From: a virus
Strand: one strand, 5' to 3'
DNA: 50,062 nt
IMG/VR virus record: IMGVR_UViG_3300049740_001473
Span: 1-50,062 of that record
Position numbers and translations under genes: made by a program. Position 1 is the stretch's first letter. Each line of letters starts with the position of its first letter. Shown here in pieces: positions 38,739 through 46,925 of this stretch. A model generated the notes under the pieces. The model ran no database searches. It was given only the letters and a program-made list of their open reading frames with translations, and had not been told where the DNA came from.

Positions 38739-41700
38739 ATGATGGCATTAGTATCACCGGGTGTTGAGGTTCAGGTAATTGATGAGAGTTTTTACACTCC
38801 AGCTGCTCCTGGTACCGTACCAATGATATTTGTTGCTTCGGCAGAAGATAAAACAAATTCTGCAGGGACAGCCGTAGCAGCAGGAACAACAAAAGCAAAT
38901 GCAGGTAAACCGTACCTGTTAACAAGTCAAAAAGATTTAGGAGATCTATTTGGAGATCCTACATTCTACTCAGACGCAAACGGAAATATGATTCACGGCG
39001 GTGAACTAAATGAATATGGGCTACAAGCAGCATACTCATTACTAGGAATTACAAACCAAGTTTATGTAGCAAGAGCAGACTTTGATCTAGGCAAACTAGA
39101 AGCAAGTGCAACAGCTCCAGCAGGCAAGCCAACAGATGGCGCAAGTTGGTTTGATACAACAAATACTGCGTTTGGTTTACTAGAATGGAATGGCAATGCA
39201 GTTAACACAACAGGCGGCCAGAGCTTTAGTTCAGTTACACCTTTAGTAATTACTGAAGCAGCTGATACTGCAACAGGAACAAATCCTTTAGCACCATCGG
39301 CAGCAGTAGGTGCAGTAGGTGATTATGCAGTAGTTACACTTAATACTTCAAACAATGTTTGGTATAAGAAAACAGGCGGAACTTGGGTTCAAGTTGGTTC
39401 AGCAGATTGGGAAACAGCATGGCCTACAGTTTCAAGTGTTGCACCAGTAGGATCATTTTCCGGCGGTGAAACTTTACTAATTAACGGTACAACAGTTACA
39501 GCATCAGGTACTACACTTGCAGATTTAGTAGGTGATATAAACGGTGCAGCAATTACTGGCGTAACAGCATCGTTAGTAAGCGGAAAGTTATACATATACG
39601 CAGATAGAACTGCTAATACGGCAGCAGGTACTGTAGTTATTGCAGCAGGTACAATGGATCTAGCAGCAGCTGGATTAGTAGCAGGCACATATGCAGTTCC
39701 AGCAGTAGCAACAGCAGCTCACACAAGTGTTCCAGAATGGAAGTCGGGTGATACATCACCACGTCCAACTGGCTCTGTTTGGTTAAAAACAACTAATCCA
39801 AACGGTGGTGCAAACTTCTCAGTTAAGAAATATAGTGTTGATACAGGACTATGGTCAAGTGTATCTGCTCCACTTTATGCATCTAATGCAACAGCAACAT
39901 ATTGGTTAGATAAAACAGGCGGTGGCGCAAATTTAACTTTAGGTGACGTATATGTAAAAGTTAACGCAACTGAAGCAGCAAGACCTATTGTTGATTATAA
40001 AATTTTTGCTAGAGCAGGCAACGGCGCTGCAACTGCAACAAGTCCAGTTATAACATCAAGTACATTTACTGCACAAGCATATGATTTTACAATTTCTGAA
40101 ACAGTAAAAAACAGTGCAGCATATAGTGCTCCTGCAAGTGTTGCATTTACAGCAACAGGCGCAACAACTGATGCAACTTTAATGGCTGGTGAAATCAATG
40201 CAGCAGGACTTACAAACGTAACAGCAAGTGTTACAGCTGACAATAAAGTTGTTATTACACACGCATTAGGCGGTGAAATTAAACTAGTTGATGGAACAAA
40301 TACTCCACTTGCAGCAGCAGGTTTTGCAGTTTACGATGCAACAGATGCAACAACAACTACTAACTTTTATGCTGACCCAGATGGAACAGTAAATGGTTAT
40401 GTTGTTTCATTATGGAAAGTACTATCTTACTCAGCATCAGTAAGTGCTCCTAGCACATTAACAGCAGATGGTGAAATTTGGTACAGTAGTGTAATTGACG
40501 AAATAGACATTATGGTACATGATGGTGCTGATTGGAAAGGTTATGCAAATGAGTTTGCAACAACTGATCCAGCAGGTCCAATTGTAAGTGCTACTGCTCC
40601 AACAGAGCAATCAGATGGTACTGCATTAGTAGATAATGATCTTTGGATTTCAACAGCAGATCTAGAAAACTTCCCAACTGTATATCGTTGGAATGCAACA
40701 TTAAGCTCATGGGCAGTTGTTGATAAAACAGATCAAACTACTGAAAACGGAATGCTATTTGCAGATGCACGTTGGTCAACAACGGGCGGCACAGCAACAG
40801 CACATACAGCAGGCAATATAGTAGATATGCTATCAAGCGATCACTTAGACGCAGATGCTCCAGATCCAGCACTATATCCAAAAGGTATGTTGCTATGGAA
40901 TCTACGTAGAAGCGGATTTAACGTTAAGCGTTTTGAGCGTAACTATGTAGACACAGGTGAAACTAACCCACGTCAGTCAGATGCAAGTATGGCAAACTAC
41001 TATCCACATCGTTGGGTAACTGACTCATCAAATCAACCAGATGGATCAGGTACATTTGGACGCCACGCACAGCGTAAGTCAGTTGTACAAGCACTACAAG
41101 CAATGGTTAACAGTAACCAAGATATCAGAGATGACGAAACAAGAGTATTCAATATAATGGCTACTCCAGGTTATCCTGAGCTAATTGGTGAAATGGTAAC
41201 TCTAAACTATGACAGAAAGCTAACAGCATTTGTTGTAGGTGATACACCATTTAGACTAACACCAGATGCAACATCACTAAACAACTGGGCAACAAACGTT
41301 GCATTAGCTGTTGAAGATAACGATGACGGTGCAGTATCTAAAGACGAGTACTTAGGTATGTATTACCCAAGTGGCTTTACAAGTGATAACGCAGGTAATA
41401 ATGTTGTTGTTCCAGCTTCGCACATGGCGCTAAGAACAATAGTATTAAACGACCAAGTTGCTTATCCTTGGTATGCTCCAGCAGGCTCGAGACGCGGTGG
41501 AGTTAGCAATGCTTCAGCAGCAGGTTATATTAATGCTGAGGGAGAATTTGTTTCAATTGCACTAAATGCAGGACAGCGTGATGTACTATATTCAAATAGC
41601 ATCAATCCAATTACACCAGTAGCTGGTGCAGGATTGTTAGTATTTGGACAAAAAACTCGTGCTAGAAGTGCAAGTGCATTAGATAGAGTTAACGTTGCAA

Positions 41701-42002
41701 GACTAACAGTTTACTTACGTAGACAGCTAGAAATACTTGCAAGACCATATCTATTTGAACCAAATGATGCAGCAACAAGATCACAAGTTAAAGCAGCAGC
41801 AGATGCGCTACTACTAGAGCTTGTAAATCTAAGAGCATTGTATGACTTTGTAACTGTGTGTGATACAACAAATAACACTACAGCTAGAATAGATAGAAAT
41901 GAGTTGTATTTAGATATAGCCATTGAGCCAGTTAAGTCAATTGAGTTTATTTACATTCCATTGAGAATTAAAAACACAGGCGAAATAGCAGCATTAGGTT
42001 AA
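38739..42002 (+). CDS. gp18: Tail sheath protein, gp18-like, with large central expansion
   Basis: The contractile sheath subunit of the myovirus tail. At 1087 residues it is much longer than T4 gp18 (659). The N-terminus (L-V-S-P-G-V-E-V, I-D-E-S-F-Y-T-P, G-T-V-P-M-I-F-V) and the C-terminal third from about residue 715 (L-R-R-S-G-F-N-V-K-R-F-E-R-N-Y, Y-P-S-G-F, Y-P-W-Y-A-P-A-G, G-V-S-N-A, R-R-Q-L-E-I-L-A-R, F-E-P-N-D) are typical sheath sequence. Between them, roughly residues 115-700, lies an insertion containing several similar W-rich units (D-G-x-x-W-x-x-T... W-x-x-V), expected to project from the sheath surface. An AGGAG precedes the ATG; the adjacent second ATG at 38742 is equally possible. 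A hairpin follows the gene. Confidence 0.9.
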   Translation: MMALVSPGVEVQVIDESFYTPAAPGTVPMIFVASAEDKTNSAGTAVAAGTTKANAGKPYLLTSQKDLGDLFGDPTFYSDANGNMIHGGELNEYGLQAAYSLLGITNQVYVARADFDLGKLEASATAPAGKPTDGASWFDTTNTAFGLLEWNGNAVNTTGGQSFSSVTPLVITEAADTATGTNPLAPSAAVGAVGDYAVVTLNTSNNVWYKKTGGTWVQVGSADWETAWPTVSSVAPVGSFSGGETLLINGTTVTASGTTLADLVGDINGAAITGVTASLVSGKLYIYADRTANTAAGTVVIAAGTMDLAAAGLVAGTYAVPAVATAAHTSVPEWKSGDTSPRPTGSVWLKTTNPNGGANFSVKKYSVDTGLWSSVSAPLYASNATATYWLDKTGGGANLTLGDVYVKVNATEAARPIVDYKIFARAGNGAATATSPVITSSTFTAQAYDFTISETVKNSAAYSAPASVAFTATGATTDATLMAGEINAAGLTNVTASVTADNKVVITHALGGEIKLVDGTNTPLAAAGFAVYDATDATTTTNFYADPDGTVNGYVVSLWKVLSYSASVSAPSTLTADGEIWYSSVIDEIDIMVHDGADWKGYANEFATTDPAGPIVSATAPTEQSDGTALVDNDLWISTADLENFPTVYRWNATLSSWAVVDKTDQTTENGMLFADARWSTTGGTATAHTAGNIVDMLSSDHLDADAPDPALYPKGMLLWNLRRSGFNVKRFERNYVDTGETNPRQSDASMANYYPHRWVTDSSNQPDGSGTFGRHAQRKSVVQALQAMVNSNQDIRDDETRVFNIMATPGYPELIGEMVTLNYDRKLTAFVVGDTPFRLTPDATSLNNWATNVALAVEDNDDGAVSKDEYLGMYYPSGFTSDNAGNNVVVPASHMALRTIVLNDQVAYPWYAPAGSRRGGVSNASAAGYINAEGEFVSIALNAGQRDVLYSNSINPITPVAGAGLLVFGQKTRARSASALDRVNVARLTVYLRRQLEILARPYLFEPNDAATRSQVKAAADALLLELVNLRALYDFVTVCDTTNNTTARIDRNELYLDIAIEPVKSIEFIYIPLRIKNTGEIAALG

Positions 42003-42010
42003 TGCTAAAA

Positions 42011-42036
42011 TAAGGGCTCTTTAATTAGAGCCCTTA
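42011..42036 (+). terminator. Hairpin between sheath and tube genes
   Basis: A perfect 10-bp stem (TAAGGGCTCT with AGAGCCCTTA) and a 6-nt loop. There is no T-run after it, so termination may be weak; it could instead be a processing site or mRNA 3'-end stabiliser. Confidence 0.6.
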
Positions 42037-42040
42037 ATAT

Positions 42041-42048
42041 GATAAATA
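42041..42048 (+). promoter_or_regulatory. T4-late-type promoter (GATAAATA) for the tail tube gene
   Basis: GATAAATAC lies 21 nt before the ATG at 42070, with a TAGGAG Shine-Dalgarno between them, and directly follows the hairpin. Confidence 0.7.
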
Positions 42049-42069
42049 CTACTGTATTAGGAGAATAGA

Positions 42070-42693
42070 ATGCCAGTAACAACATTACAAAATTTATCAG
42101 TTCCGTTCGAGGGTGAACAGAACTCATCGCTATTGATGCCAAAGCTTCAATATCGTTTTAGAGTATCATTTACAAGCTTTGGTGCAACTGTAGACGACAA
42201 TGTAAAAGTCATGCAAGCACAAGTTGTAGATGTATCTCGTCCAAATTTAACATTTGAACAAATCACATTAGATGCTTATAACTCAAGAACATATCTTGCA
42301 GGTAAGCACACTTGGGACCCTATCTCGCTTACATTGCGTGAAGATTCAAGTAACAATGTACAAAGAGCAGTTGGCAGCCAGCTACAGAAGCAGTTTGATT
42401 TCTTTGAACAAGCTAGTGCAGCATCAGGCGGCAACTACAAATTCCAAACTGTTATTGAAATGCTAGACGGCGGCAATGCAGGTGTAGGACCACAAGTTTT
42501 AGATAGATTCGAACTTAAAGGTTGCTACATTGAATCAGCAAACTATAACACATTAGCATACGGCACAAGTGATGCAGTCACAGTTGCATTAAGTATCCGT
42601 TATGATAATGCTATACAAAAAGGTACTGACGGAGGCGCTGTAACTGGCGTTGGCGAAGTAACACCTAGAGGGTTCGGTACCGGCGTAGTATAA
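42070..42693 (+). CDS. gp19: Tail tube protein, gp19-like
   Basis: The subunit of the inner tail tube around which the sheath contracts. It has 207 residues versus 163 in T4 gp19. Tube-family features are an R-F-R-V-S-F strand near residue 30, Q-A-Q-V-V-D-V-S-R-P-N-L-T-F-E near 57-70, and a loop-strand T-W-D-P-I-S-L-T-L-R-E-D near 84-95. It ends with a segment, V-A-L-S-I-R-Y-D-N-A, normal for this fold. It lies directly after the sheath gene, as gp19 follows gp18 in T4, with its own promoter and Shine-Dalgarno. Tube protein is needed in high copy, which fits the separate promoter and the strong terminator after it. Confidence 0.9.
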   Translation: MPVTTLQNLSVPFEGEQNSSLLMPKLQYRFRVSFTSFGATVDDNVKVMQAQVVDVSRPNLTFEQITLDAYNSRTYLAGKHTWDPISLTLREDSSNNVQRAVGSQLQKQFDFFEQASAASGGNYKFQTVIEMLDGGNAGVGPQVLDRFELKGCYIESANYNTLAYGTSDAVTVALSIRYDNAIQKGTDGGAVTGVGEVTPRGFGTGVV

Positions 42694-42719
42694 AATACTT
42701 AGATTGGATTCTATTCAAA

Positions 42720-42748
42720 ACGGAGGCTTTATGTCTCCGTTTTTTTTT
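42720..42748 (+). terminator. Rho-independent terminator after the tail tube gene
   Basis: An 8-bp stem (ACGGAGGC with GTCTCCGT, one G-T pair), a TTTAT loop and a run of Ts (42740-42748). The next late promoter begins 2 nt later. Confidence 0.9.
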
Positions 42749-42749
42749 G

Positions 42750-42757
42750 GATAAATA
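42750..42757 (+). promoter_or_regulatory. T4-late-type promoter (GATAAATA) abutting the next start codon
   Basis: GATAAATA is followed by CATT and then the ATG at 42762. There is no space for a Shine-Dalgarno, so a leaderless mRNA is predicted. Confidence 0.65.
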
Positions 42758-42761
42758 CATT

Positions 42762-43979
42762 ATGGCATATCAATATAGTAATAACAATAATATACATTTA
42801 AAAGATGCACAACATGCACAAAACTTTTATACACAAAGTTCTTTGAGGTTTGCGCCAAATGTAAAGTATCTTTATCATGTTGTCTTTAATTTAAAAAAAG
42901 CAGTAGGTGCTGGCGCTACACCAAACGACGAAGTTGCAAGATTTGCTCCAAATACATCGAGACTTTTAAAAGAAATTGCAGTAATGGTTAAGACAGCAGA
43001 TTTACCTCAATATACTGCAAGTGTTGATACTAAAAATCAATATAATAGAAAAAAGAATATTCAGACTAGAATAGATTATTCTCCTGTTACTATAACACTT
43101 CATGATGATAACAGTAGTGTAACATCTACTATGATGAAAGAATACTATAATTATTATTATACAGACGGTGCGCAAACAACAACAGCATACTCTACACGTA
43201 ACAAATATAATTCAGATAATAGATTTAGATACGGTTTAGATAACGATAAAACTGATACATTTTTTGATAATATTAAAATATTCCAATTAGGTAGACAGCG
43301 CTGGTATAGTTATACATTAGTAAACCCTCTTGTTACTTCTTGGGGACACGATTCATTAGATTATTCTGATGGCGCAGGAACACTTGAAAATACTATGACA
43401 ATAAATTATGAATCAGTATTTTACGACAACGGTAAGGTAGGCGAAAATAGTGAACCTGCTAATTTTGAAGATCCTAGCTTTTATGATACAACTCCTAGTC
43501 CGTTAGAAGCAACCGGATCGTCCGGATGGGTTAATCCTGATATTTCAAATATGATACCCTCACCTGTTAGCGGATTAGTAAATACTCTTAACACAATTAC
43601 TAATATAGCAAACACAGCATCTACAGTGGCAAATGTATTTAATCAGTTCGAAGGTTTATCTAGAGGAGCACAAATAGGCTCAGCTGCAATACTTGCAAGC
43701 AGATTGATTCCTCGACAGCCAACTGTTCTATCAGGAGCACAAATAGCATCTGAAATTAATGCTTCACCTCAATTCGGAGCAGTGTTAACTAAACAGGCTG
43801 TACTAAAAGGATATGTTCCTGGGTTTGATTCAACTAATGCATGGCAATACGACGAATTAAGTACAACGGAAAAGAATGATATAATGAATGATGTGTTTGC
43901 AAAGTCGACACAAACTGAAGAAACAGCAGAGTCATTACAAATTAAACGACTTGCAACAAACATAATTCAAGGTGGATAA
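42762..43979 (+). CDS. Probable tail-tube initiator / baseplate cap protein (gp48- or gp54-like)
   Basis: A 405-residue protein from the ATG at 42762; the in-frame TTG at 42747 lies in the terminator T-run and is rejected. The first 235 residues look like a tube-type fold: Y-L-Y-H-V-V-F-N-L, then V-K-T-A-D-L-P-Q-Y-T-A-S-V-D-T-K-N-Q-Y-N-R-K-K, S-P-V-T-I-T-L-H-D-D-N, and M-T-I-N-Y-E-S-V-F-Y. The rest is low-complexity with a short helical end. T4 gp48 (364) and gp54 (320) are tube-fold proteins that start tube growth on the baseplate, and the location right after gp19 fits. I cannot decide between gp48, gp54 or a marine-specific paralogue. Confidence 0.65.
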   Translation: MAYQYSNNNNIHLKDAQHAQNFYTQSSLRFAPNVKYLYHVVFNLKKAVGAGATPNDEVARFAPNTSRLLKEIAVMVKTADLPQYTASVDTKNQYNRKKNIQTRIDYSPVTITLHDDNSSVTSTMMKEYYNYYYTDGAQTTTAYSTRNKYNSDNRFRYGLDNDKTDTFFDNIKIFQLGRQRWYSYTLVNPLVTSWGHDSLDYSDGAGTLENTMTINYESVFYDNGKVGENSEPANFEDPSFYDTTPSPLEATGSSGWVNPDISNMIPSPVSGLVNTLNTITNIANTASTVANVFNQFEGLSRGAQIGSAAILASRLIPRQPTVLSGAQIASEINASPQFGAVLTKQAVLKGYVPGFDSTNAWQYDELSTTEKNDIMNDVFAKSTQTEETAESLQIKRLATNIIQGG

Positions 43980-43980
43980 T

Positions 43981-44316
43981 ATGGAATATTTTGATCAAGA
44001 TAATTTTTTTGATAGACAGGACAATGAAAGAGTGCCTGTTACATCTAATGAATATAACGCATTAAATGGATATTTTGAAAAACGAGGATTTAGTAAAGCA
44101 AGTTCTAGAAAAATATCTGTAATGTTATTAGAACAAGCAAATACTAATAACATTCCAGTATTTCAATTAATAGATACACTTAATGGGTTAACTCCTGTAG
44201 AACTTAATACTACAATATCTCAAATTTTAAATTTTAATAGAACTAAATCTAGCACAATAGGTTTTTCTCAAAATTTAGAATCTGCTAATTTTAGTCAAAG
44301 AAATATTATAATTTAA
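43981..44316 (+). CDS. Small conserved structural-cluster protein of unknown function
   Basis: A 111-residue acidic-to-neutral protein. I chose the ATG at 43981 because AAGGTGG lies 5 nt upstream; an in-frame GTG at 43972 would start inside that Shine-Dalgarno. It begins one base after the preceding stop and ends one base before the next ATG, so it is tightly coupled to the tube-cap-like gene and the gp4-like gene. Residues about 15-75 are predicted mostly helical (Y-F-E-K-R-G-F-S-K-A-S-S-R-K-I-S-V-M-L-L-E-Q and so on); the tail is N- and S-rich. No domain recognised. A virion assembly factor is the contextual guess. Confidence 0.7.
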   Translation: MEYFDQDNFFDRQDNERVPVTSNEYNALNGYFEKRGFSKASSRKISVMLLEQANTNNIPVFQLIDTLNGLTPVELNTTISQILNFNRTKSSTIGFSQNLESANFSQRNIII

Positions 44317-44317
44317 A

Positions 44318-44758
44318 ATGGCTAGGTATGCACAGGGTAAGTATACGATTAAAAATCCTGAAAAGTATGCTGGCAATAAAGCTCCTACATACCGAAGTGG
44401 ATGGGAATTTCATTTTATGAAATTTTGTGATGAGCATCCGTCTATTACACAATGGGCAAGTGAAGCAATACGTATTCCTTACAGAAATCCATTAACTGGC
44501 AAACACACCATTTATGTTCCAGATTTCTTTATAGCATATAATGATGCAAAGGGCAGAAGTCATGCTGAACTTATTGAAGTAAAACCTAGCAATCAAGCTG
44601 TAAAAGAAAATCTAGGAAAATCAAAACATAACCAAGTTCATTATGTAATCAATCAAGCAAAGTGGGAAGCAGCACGAACTTGGTCAAAACAAAATAAAAT
44701 TACATTTCGTATTATAACTGAAAAAGATTTATACCACCAAGGCCGCACACGTAAATAG
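44318..44758 (+). CDS. gp4: Head completion nuclease, gp4-like
   Basis: T4 gp4 (also called gp50/gp65 in older literature) is a head-completion protein with a TnsA/endonuclease-like fold. This product has 146 residues, close to T4 gp4 (150). A plausible nuclease triad is visible: E30 in S-G-W-E-F-H-F, D69 in Y-V-P-D-F, and E87-x-K89 in L-I-E-V-K-P. The start Y-x-Q-G-K-Y-x-x-x-N-P-x-K-Y and Y-R-S-G-W-E segments are strongly conserved in marine T4-like phages from memory. It probably trims or prepares the packaged DNA end before tail joining. It is translated from the same unit as the two preceding genes. Confidence 0.85.
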   Translation: MARYAQGKYTIKNPEKYAGNKAPTYRSGWEFHFMKFCDEHPSITQWASEAIRIPYRNPLTGKHTIYVPDFFIAYNDAKGRSHAELIEVKPSNQAVKENLGKSKHNQVHYVINQAKWEAARTWSKQNKITFRIITEKDLYHQGRTRK

Positions 44759-44759
44759 G

Positions 44760-44767
44760 CTAAATAC
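44760..44767 (+). promoter_or_regulatory. T4-late-type promoter (CTAAATAC)
   Basis: CTAAATAC lies 39 nt before the ATG at 44807. The leader contains a small GGAG/CTCC inverted repeat (44772-44775, 44784-44787) and a GAGGGT Shine-Dalgarno. Confidence 0.6.
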
Positions 44768-44806
44768 TTACGGAGAGGGCAAACTCCATAAATTGAGGGT
44801 AAAATT

Positions 44807-45292
44807 ATGATAGATCCAATTACAGCGATCTCCGCCGCAACGGCCGCCTATAATGGAGTTAAGAAACTAGTATATGCTGGTAGAGAACTTGAAGACGTAG
44901 TAGGGCAACTAGGCAAATGGTACGGCGCAGCAGCAGATATAAATCGTGCTGAAACACAGCGCAAGAATCCGCCTATCTTTACAAAACTATTTAATGGCGG
45001 CTCCGTAGAAGAAGAAGCTCTAAGTATTATTGTACACAAAAAGAAACTAGCTGAACAAGAAAAAGAACTACAAGAAATGCTTAATGTGCGTTTTGGGTAC
45101 GGTACTTGGAAAGAAATGATCGAGCTTCGTAGACAGATACGTAAAGAGCGTGAAGAAACTTTATACAAGCAACAAGAACGCAAAGCAGCATTCTTTGAAG
45201 GACTTATGCTTACTGGTTTATTAATCATGCTTGCTGGAATTATCGGAGGCAGTGTGTGGCTAACAGGTCTTGGTGCCGGCTGGTGGGGCTAA
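44807..45292 (+). CDS. Single-pass membrane protein with coiled-coil stem, unknown function
   Basis: A 161-residue protein. Residues 5-45 are small-residue-rich (A-I-S-A-A-T-A-A-Y) and could be amphipathic. Residues 66-128 are a highly charged helical stretch with many K, E, Q and R, likely coiled coil. Residues 132-154 are one hydrophobic segment (G-L-L-I-M-L-A-G-I-I-G-G), with a short W-rich tail. A similar gene occurs near the terminase genes of many marine T4-like phages, by memory. A holin/spanin-like or membrane-assembly role is possible, but a single C-terminal anchor with a long coiled stem is not a classic holin. The stop codon abuts the next gene's ATG. Confidence 0.7.
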   Translation: MIDPITAISAATAAYNGVKKLVYAGRELEDVVGQLGKWYGAAADINRAETQRKNPPIFTKLFNGGSVEEEALSIIVHKKKLAEQEKELQEMLNVRFGYGTWKEMIELRRQIRKEREETLYKQQERKAAFFEGLMLTGLLIMLAGIIGGSVWLTGLGAGWWG

Positions 45293-45862
45293 ATGGCAAC
45301 ACTTGTAGATAATAAATTACTTTTTATCCATATTCATAAAAACGCCGGCACTAGTATATCTTTTTGGTTACATAACTATGCAGATGGCAGAAAAGTTGGC
45401 GGAAAGCATATACACTTATTCCGTCTACTAAGAGAACAGCGTTTTAATGTTTCTCGAGACATGTATAATTTTAGTTTTGCAGTTGTAAGAAACCCATTTT
45501 GTAAAACTTTAAGTGCATATAAGTATCTAAAGAAGAAATCTTATAAAAGAAATTGTAAAGCAAATATTACAATACCGTTTCCTAGTTTTGAAGAATGGAT
45601 TACTACTATTGACGAAACTGGACATAAATGGGTATGGATGTCTCAAAAAAAATATTCTGAACAGTGTGATTTAATCTTAAGATTTGAAAATCTTAACGAA
45701 GAGTTTAAACAAATCCAAAAGTATCTAAATTGTTATATACCTTTAGGTAATGAAAATACATCTGGTACTACTACATATCAATCTTGGTATAATGAAAAAA
45801 CTAAAAACATAGTATCAAATAGATTAAAAGAAGATATTAAATTTTACGGCTACGAATTTTAA
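45293..45862 (+). CDS. Sulfotransferase-family protein
   Basis: A 189-residue protein with both PAPS-binding signatures of carbohydrate-type sulfotransferases. The 5'-phosphosulfate loop is I-H-K-N-A-G-T-S (residues 14-21) after a hydrophobic strand. The 3'-phosphate site is V-V-R-N-P-F-C-K-T-L-S-A-Y (64-76). A later R-F-E-N-L segment (about 146-150) is also usual. It starts directly at the stop of the membrane protein gene (TAA then ATG), so it is coupled to it. It appears more AT-rich and lysine-rich than its neighbours, hinting at acquisition. Expected activity is sulfate transfer from PAPS to a sugar or tyrosine hydroxyl; the acceptor is unknown. It lies immediately upstream of the small terminase. 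Confidence 0.8.
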   Translation: MATLVDNKLLFIHIHKNAGTSISFWLHNYADGRKVGGKHIHLFRLLREQRFNVSRDMYNFSFAVVRNPFCKTLSAYKYLKKKSYKRNCKANITIPFPSFEEWITTIDETGHKWVWMSQKKYSEQCDLILRFENLNEEFKQIQKYLNCYIPLGNENTSGTTTYQSWYNEKTKNIVSNRLKEDIKFYGYEF

Positions 45863-45870
45863 CTAAATAC
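45863..45870 (+). promoter_or_regulatory. T4-late-type promoter (CTAAATAC) for the small terminase gene
   Basis: CTAAATAC starts one base after the sulfotransferase stop and lies 24 nt before the ATG at 45895; the leader has only a weak ATAGGT Shine-Dalgarno. Confidence 0.6.
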
Positions 45871-45894
45871 TTCAAATAATATAGGTATAATACT

Positions 45895-46398
45895 ATGACT
45901 AAAAAACTTGAAGACTTGCTTAATTTACCTGATTCAAAGGAAATTATCAAAAACGCTGAGAAGCAAGAAAAGCAGCAAGCAAAATACGAAGTCAAAGAAC
46001 AAAATAAAACAATGCGTGATATGGAAGAGTTTGATAAAATTACTTCAGCACTACCTGCAGTTAAAGGTTTAGGAGATATGGCCGATAAAGAACTTAACGA
46101 AGTTGCACAAAAGGCTATGGATGCATATGACGATTTAATGGACTTAGGTATGAATGTTGAGTCACGCTACGCAAGTAGAGTATTTGAAGTTGCAGGCGGC
46201 ATGCTTAAGACTTCGTTAGATGCTAAAACAGCAAAACTAGATAAAAAACTTAAAATGATAGAATTGCAACTTAAAAAAGAAAAGCAAGATAAAGATTCAA
46301 ATCCAAATAATAGCGATATTGTTAATGGCGACGGATATGTTGTAACAGACCGTAATAGCTTATTAGCACAGCTAAAAGGTATGAATAAAGATAAATAG
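45895..46398 (+). CDS. gp16: Small terminase subunit, gp16-like
   Basis: In T4 the small terminase (164 residues) forms a ring that regulates the packaging motor. This product has 167 residues. The N-terminus (L-E-D-L-L-N-L-P) and the acidic, helical body (E-F-D-K-I-T-S-A-L-P-A-V-K-G-L-G-D-M-A-D-K-E-L) match gp16 of marine T4-like phages. A helical core around residues 95-125 (Y-A-S-R-V-F-E-V-A-G-G-M-L) is followed by a lysine-rich coiled coil and a D/N-rich linker, ending in a V-V-T-D-R-N-S-L-L-A-Q-L segment. It lies two genes before the large terminase, compared with directly before it in T4. Confidence 0.85.
   Translation: MTKKLEDLLNLPDSKEIIKNAEKQEKQQAKYEVKEQNKTMRDMEEFDKITSALPAVKGLGDMADKELNEVAQKAMDAYDDLMDLGMNVESRYASRVFEVAGGMLKTSLDAKTAKLDKKLKMIELQLKKEKQDKDSNPNNSDIVNGDGYVVTDRNSLLAQLKGMNKDK
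46390..46397 (+). promoter_or_regulatory. T4-late-type promoter (GATAAATA) overlapping the gp16 stop
   Basis: GATAAATA includes most of the gp16 TAG stop and lies 17 nt before the ATG at 46415; an AAGGAA Shine-Dalgarno is in the leader. Confidence 0.5.
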
Positions 46399-46414
46399 TA
46401 TATAAGGAATTACG

Positions 46415-46924
46415 ATGAGATCATTTACTGAAATACTAACAGAGTCTAAAAAGACTTATGAATTTAAAATGGGCGTTGCCGGTGAGTTACCGAAAGAGTT
46501 TGAAGATACTTTAGAAACTTCTCTAAAGAAATTTGATATCCAAAGTATCGGCGCTGGAAAGAAAACACCAATACAAGAACGTCCACTAGATTTCCCACAA
46601 CTTCAAAATATGGAAGTTACTTACTACGATGTCGAACTTGGCTATCCTACTACTCCGCAAGTAATGCAAGAGTATGTCGGACGTTGCTGCGGCATAGACC
46701 AAGCATATGTTATAGTAAGAGGAGCTAATGATCCTAGAGAAGATTACCAAGAAAAAGCTGACGAAGGTCCATATGAAACTTTGTTAACAACTGAAGAATT
46801 AAAATCAGAAAGTGCGCAAGAATCAGCAGGCGAAAGTCGTGTAATGGAATTATTAAAAGAGCTTGAAACAGCAAGAAAAGAGCGTGAGCACGATCCTGCC
46901 GCAGCAGCACCAACGGAGAAATAA
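46415..46924 (+). CDS. Conserved marine T4-like protein of unknown function
   Basis: A 169-residue protein beginning M-R-S-F-T-E-I-L-T-E-S-K-K-T-Y. Residues 15-105 look like a small alpha-beta domain: F-K-M-G-V-A-G-E-L-P, D-F-P-Q-L-Q-N-M-E-V-T-Y-Y-D-V-E, and Y-V-G-R-C-C-G. The rest is acidic and helical, ending in A-A-A-A-P-T-E-K. It resembles a hypothetical protein found between the terminase subunits in cyanophages, from memory; no enzymatic motif is visible. Its end is separated by a single base from the following gene, so the two are coupled. It may serve as a prohead core or virion protein, by analogy with other proteins carrying an S-F-x-E-x-L-x-E-S N-terminus; this is inference. Confidence 0.7.
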   Translation: MRSFTEILTESKKTYEFKMGVAGELPKEFEDTLETSLKKFDIQSIGAGKKTPIQERPLDFPQLQNMEVTYYDVELGYPTTPQVMQEYVGRCCGIDQAYVIVRGANDPREDYQEKADEGPYETLLTTEELKSESAQESAGESRVMELLKELETARKEREHDPAAAAPTEK

Positions 46925-46925
46925 A

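Noticed and set aside
42747-42761. TTG start for the tube-cap-like gene
   Set aside because: It lies in the terminator T-run and promoter; the ATG at 42762 fits.
43972-43980. GTG start for the 111-residue protein
   Set aside because: It sits inside the AAGGTGG Shine-Dalgarno of the ATG at 43981.
46863-46925. Upstream in-frame start for the acidic protein
   Set aside because: It would overlap the preceding gene by 62 nt; the ATG at 46926 has a well-placed GGAG and lies one base after the preceding stop.
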